Assembly (NCBI GenBank): GCA_023091735.1 | Contig: JALKBU010000335.1 | Span: 1-47,550, forward strand | DNA from: Trichomonas tenax | Taxonomy: Eukaryota; Parabasalia; Trichomonadida; Trichomonadidae | Length of the DNA: 47,550 bases | Reading direction: 5' to 3' | Shown here: one piece after another, positions 44,793-47,550 of the stretch | How positions within the stretch are numbered: position 1 is the stretch's first letter | Layout of the letters: every line of letters begins with the position of its first letter | Translations under genes and position numbers: made by a program | The notes under the pieces: generated by a model | Database searches by the model: none | What the model was told of the DNA's origin: nothing | The model's input: only the letters and a program-made list of their open reading frames with translations

Positions 44793-47126
44793 TTAATCTG
44801 ACTCATAATCTGCGAATTGGGATGGTTTGAGTTTAATGCTTTTTGCGGAGACGACGTAATCTAAGTTGTTAATGCTTTCGAATATTTTATTGAGTTTCAT
44901 CCAAGGAAGCTTGAAATCAACTGCTGGTGGTTCTTCTTGTGTTGGAACTTCTTTTTGGCCTGTGCCGTCGAGTAAATTTTGAAGGAGTTTGGCATTCTTG
45001 ATCTTGTATTGAAGAAGGAGTTTGATTTGAGGATTGAATGTATATGGTTTCTTAGGAATGATAAAATCTGCAATGAAAAGGTCAACGAGTGCTTCTGTTC
45101 CTTGGATTTCGAGATTTCTAATGCAGTCAGGAGTGAATAACTTAGGATATGGAATGTCAATTACAATATATGAGTTTGCGTTCTTTAAATTCCTTACAAA
45201 AACAAGAAATGCGATTGTAACAGGAATGTTGTGCTTTCCTCTTTGATCATTATAAAGCTTGAGCATTGACTGAATGAAAATTTGGTAGTTTGGTGCTCCA
45301 GTCAAAAATATGGCCATTTCTTTCGATTGCTCTAACTTGAGAGCCATGAAATACAAATAAACTTCCAATGACATGAATTCCATGTTGTTGTCTCTTTCGA
45401 AATACAGATATAGAGCTCTATCAATCATTCTTTCAGCGAGTTTCTTAGATGGTTTGATTGATTGAAGGAATTTTGTTGATGCAATCAATAGAAGTGATGA
45501 TGTACTATATGATGCATACTCAAGAAACTGCAACTGAGCGTAAACAGGAATTTCAATCTTCGATAATGCAAACAAAATGGCTGGAAGAAGTGAAGGTCTC
45601 CAACTAACAGAAAGAACATTGAAGAATGATTGTCCATGATTTGAAATGAATTCTAAGATTGAATTAAAAGCAATGATTGAATGATAATATACTGGAGTCT
45701 TTTTGTTCGGAATTTGAGCAGTGATAATGAACTTAAGTGCAAGAAGAACGCTATCAACCCATCTCTTTCCAATTGGTGATAATACAAGATGACTTGGATC
45801 AAAAATCGAACCTAAAATATCAAAGAACATCGCGAAAATTATTGATAATGAATCGATTGTCTGAATCGTATATAAGTTGGGAATATCAAACAAAAGCGTC
45901 AAAATATTGTTAATATGCTGCAATATCGGAACAAGATTGTTCTCAATGAAATCATTCTTCTCCTCAACCTTCATGTTATTGTAGTGAATGAGGACGTTCA
46001 AAATATACTGTAAGCACATATTAACGTTAACTTCTGGAGTGAGAATCGTCTGATTGATGACTTCTGGAGTGATATCTGATAACAATGGTTTAACACTGAT
46101 ATTAAAAACATCAGAGTAATGACTGCGATTGCGATAGAAAAACTGATAAAACAAGTGTCCGTATTTCGAGATAAGCATGCAATATTCTTTCGAGTTGTTG
46201 AAAGTGAACAAAGATTGCATTATTGTTCTTCCAAGAGGTGTTGACATGTTGTTGAGAAAGTTAACAATCAACTGAGGTTTGTCTTGATTCAAACACGCGA
46301 TGTATAATATGTGGCAAAATGATCCTCTCGCTGTTTCTCCAATTTCAAGGAATTTGGATAATCTCATTAATAAATCAACATTCGCAGGAGATTTGGCTGA
46401 AAAGAGATGAAATGAAAAGCAATACGCTATGTTCAAGCAATGTATAGCAAACAAGAAATCATTTTCATCGAATTCTGATGCGTTTTCGAGTATTTCTAAT
46501 GGACTTAAGAATGATAAATATTTTTTCTTTTGTTTGATTGTTTTGGGTTCTCCTTCGAATGTCGGTGATATAAATGATATAACTAAGCGAAGCTTTTCAC
46601 GATTTCTTTGTCCTGGTTTCGAATAAATTTCAATCAATGTGTTAGCAAATAGATTGAGCAGATTTTCTGGCAAATACCAAACCCATGGAATCTTGAAATG
46701 TACATCTTGATACTTCCATGCAACTAAAGTAAGAAATAATTTTTTGAGATAAATATTCTTGTATTTTTTGAGCAATGACATAATGTGCATTTCATATGCA
46801 GAGTAGAGTTGAGAAAAAACGCCATGATTTATCAATTGAATCAATGAATTCGCAAAATATGAAAATAAAACTTCGTTGTTTGATTGTTCGAGAACATTTA
46901 AGCATTCTTGGATAATGTTTGACGATATATTTGAATAATTCGATGGTTGCTTGAGCAAACGTGAATGAATCGTAAGAATTGGTTGAAAAATTTGGTTAAT
47001 AGTGTCTTGAGAGTTAGTGTTCTGTATTATTTCGAGGTAGGTACTTGTAATATCTAAGAATTCTGCGTTTTTATTGATCAAACGAATTGGATTCAAACTG
47101 AGGAAATAATCCAATTCGGAAGCCAT
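44793..47126 (-). CDS. Large alpha-helical protein, possible HEAT-type solenoid
   Basis: A 777-aa, Leu/Ile/Asn-rich, all-helical protein. Repeated amphipathic helices of 15-25 residues (TYLEIIQNTN, LLKKYKNIYLKKLFLTLVAW, FLEYASYSTSSLLLIASTKFLQSI, VTIAFLVFVRNLKN) point to an alpha-solenoid scaffold such as HEAT or TPR-like, without a clear signature. No signal peptide; the hydrophobic segments are amphipathic and not clearly membrane-spanning. Its codons are more AT-rich than those of the PA200 or ACSL genes, suggesting low expression. Function unknown. The ATG at 47126 is preceded by an AT-rich spacer; the tRNA gene lies 130 bp away on the other strand. Confidence 0.75.
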   Translation of the reverse strand: MASELDYFLSLNPIRLINKNAEFLDITSTYLEIIQNTNSQDTINQIFQPILTIHSRLLKQPSNYSNISSNIIQECLNVLEQSNNEVLFSYFANSLIQLINHGVFSQLYSAYEMHIMSLLKKYKNIYLKKLFLTLVAWKYQDVHFKIPWVWYLPENLLNLFANTLIEIYSKPGQRNREKLRLVISFISPTFEGEPKTIKQKKKYLSFLSPLEILENASEFDENDFLFAIHCLNIAYCFSFHLFSAKSPANVDLLMRLSKFLEIGETARGSFCHILYIACLNQDKPQLIVNFLNNMSTPLGRTIMQSLFTFNNSKEYCMLISKYGHLFYQFFYRNRSHYSDVFNISVKPLLSDITPEVINQTILTPEVNVNMCLQYILNVLIHYNNMKVEEKNDFIENNLVPILQHINNILTLLFDIPNLYTIQTIDSLSIIFAMFFDILGSIFDPSHLVLSPIGKRWVDSVLLALKFIITAQIPNKKTPVYYHSIIAFNSILEFISNHGQSFFNVLSVSWRPSLLPAILFALSKIEIPVYAQLQFLEYASYSTSSLLLIASTKFLQSIKPSKKLAERMIDRALYLYFERDNNMEFMSLEVYLYFMALKLEQSKEMAIFLTGAPNYQIFIQSMLKLYNDQRGKHNIPVTIAFLVFVRNLKNANSYIVIDIPYPKLFTPDCIRNLEIQGTEALVDLFIADFIIPKKPYTFNPQIKLLLQYKIKNAKLLQNLLDGTGQKEVPTQEEPPAVDFKLPWMKLNKIFESINNLDYVVSAKSIKLKPSQFADYESD

Positions 47127-47256
47127 TAAAAATGAATGTGAATTTGTTTATTCCTTTTCAAACACAGTATAAATATAATCTAAATATTGATGCTTAGAAA
47201 AGCAATATTTGATTTTGTTATGTGATCAATATATTTTCTTAAAAATAAATGTAAAA

Positions 47257-47328
47257 GGGGTAGTAGCTCACCGGTAGAGCAAGGGATTGCAGATCCCTGG
47301 GTAGTCGGTTCGATTCCGGCCTGCCCCT
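47257..47328 (+). tRNA. trnC: tRNA-Cys (anticodon GCA)
   Basis: A 72-nt cloverleaf. The acceptor stem GGGGTAG pairs with CTGCCCC (one T-G wobble); the D arm is GCTC...GAGC; the anticodon stem AGGGA/TCCCT encloses the loop TTGCAGA with GCA; the T arm GTCGG-TTCGATT-CCGGC contains the B box. The discriminator is T, as usual for cysteine. No intron and no encoded CCA are present. A T6 run at 47335-47340 gives the Pol III terminator. Confidence 0.97.
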
Positions 47329-47334
47329 GTGTCC

Positions 47335-47340
47335 TTTTTT
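47335..47340 (+). terminator. Pol III T-run after tRNA-Cys
   Basis: Six T's begin 7 bases after the mature tRNA end, the usual stop signal for RNA polymerase III. Confidence 0.75.
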
Positions 47341-47346
47341 CCGTAG

Positions 47347-47550
47347 ATGTTCTGGGCCTGTCCTTTTTGCTTGCACAGCGAACAAGATGTGCTCGCCTAT
47401 GGTAAGGAACTGCTCGGTGAAGAAGAATTGGAAAAACAGATGCAATTTAGGAGCATGCTTTTTAAATATGGGTCAGATCCGGCCGAAATTCAAGACGCAG
47501 GTCCCTCAGGTAATCGACTTGTCGACCCCGAAGGCCTCCCGTACCCTGAA
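47347..47550 (+). CDS. Partial ORF of foreign-looking composition, runs off the window
   Basis: An ATG directly after an in-frame TAG opens a 68-codon frame that is still open at the last base. The start MFWACPFCLHSEQDVLAYGK has a CPFC pair that could be half of a zinc-binding site, followed by a charged helix and then a Gly/Pro-rich stretch. GC is about 50 per cent, well above the spacers and most genes here, with codons such as GCC, CTC and GAC preferred. It begins 7 bases after the tRNA terminator. It could belong to a mobile element inserted next to the tRNA, to a laterally acquired gene, or to a highly expressed native gene. Family not recognised. Confidence 0.5.
   Translation, partial: MFWACPFCLHSEQDVLAYGKELLGEEELEKQMQFRSMLFKYGSDPAEIQDAGPSGNRLVDPEGLPYPE

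Noticed and set aside
47239..47445. 68-codon minus-strand frame across the tRNA gene
   Set aside because: It is antisense to the tRNA-Cys cloverleaf and its terminator.
1..47550. CRISPR arrays, bacterial operons, ribosome binding sites
   Set aside because: No spaced direct-repeat array and no prokaryotic gene organisation; the gene content is eukaryotic.

Overview
The window looks like nuclear DNA of a parabasalid protist (trichomonad), most likely a Tritrichomonas-like species. The reasons are: AT-rich intergenic DNA; long eukaryotic genes, apparently all without introns; the standard code; several stop codons inside a TAAA (known as the trichomonad poly(A) signal); a two-repeat Myb protein; a broken DUF3447/ankyrin-type gene; a sperm-tail PG-rich (SHIPPO) repeat protein, as expected of a flagellate; a Rab GTPase; and short inverted-repeat DNA elements. 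The species is an inference.

Layout. 1-5.2 kb: a MEMO1-like protein, an intergenic stretch with a 92-bp perfect palindrome, a Myb DNA-binding protein, an ankyrin-type gene broken by one stop, and the 20S proteasome beta-1 subunit. 5.4-12.4 kb: a very large membrane-anchored protein that may be a bridge-like lipid-transfer protein (minus strand), an EGF-like type I membrane protein and a small unknown protein. 12.7-19.3 kb: a Pro/Lys/Glu-rich modular protein, a three-RRM RNA-binding protein, a BAP31-like ER membrane protein and a type II membrane protein resembling GT61 glycosyltransferases. 20.7-29.6 kb: a long-chain acyl-CoA synthetase with a myristoylation-type N-terminus, a PP2A B'' regulatory subunit and the proteasome activator PA200/Blm10. 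29.7-31.05 kb: a 1.34-kb segment bounded by 23-bp inverted repeats and TA dinucleotides (a mariner-type footprint without a transposase). 31.7-37 kb: a giant HEAT-type solenoid protein and a decayed surface-protein gene. 37.1-42.1 kb: a multispan membrane protein, the SHIPPO protein, a Rab GTPase, and a frameshifted type I surface protein whose start codon lies in the 8-bp direct repeat of a fold-back element. 42.9-47.5 kb: a basic, probably nuclear protein, two unknown proteins, tRNA-Cys(GCA), and an ORF of unusually high GC running off the end.

The genes are independent units on both strands, not operons. They mostly cover housekeeping: proteolysis (20S beta-1 and PA200), signalling and trafficking (PP2A B'', Rab, BAP31-like), lipid metabolism and possibly transport (ACSL, BLTP-like), RNA binding and cytoskeleton. 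The strongest non-coding signal is a pair of short motifs that recur just upstream of many start codons: GTCACTTTT (also GTGACA) and TGACATGTAAA (also TGTCATGTAAA). They look like core promoter elements and helped choose several start codons. Both also occur, head to head, inside the 92-bp palindrome.
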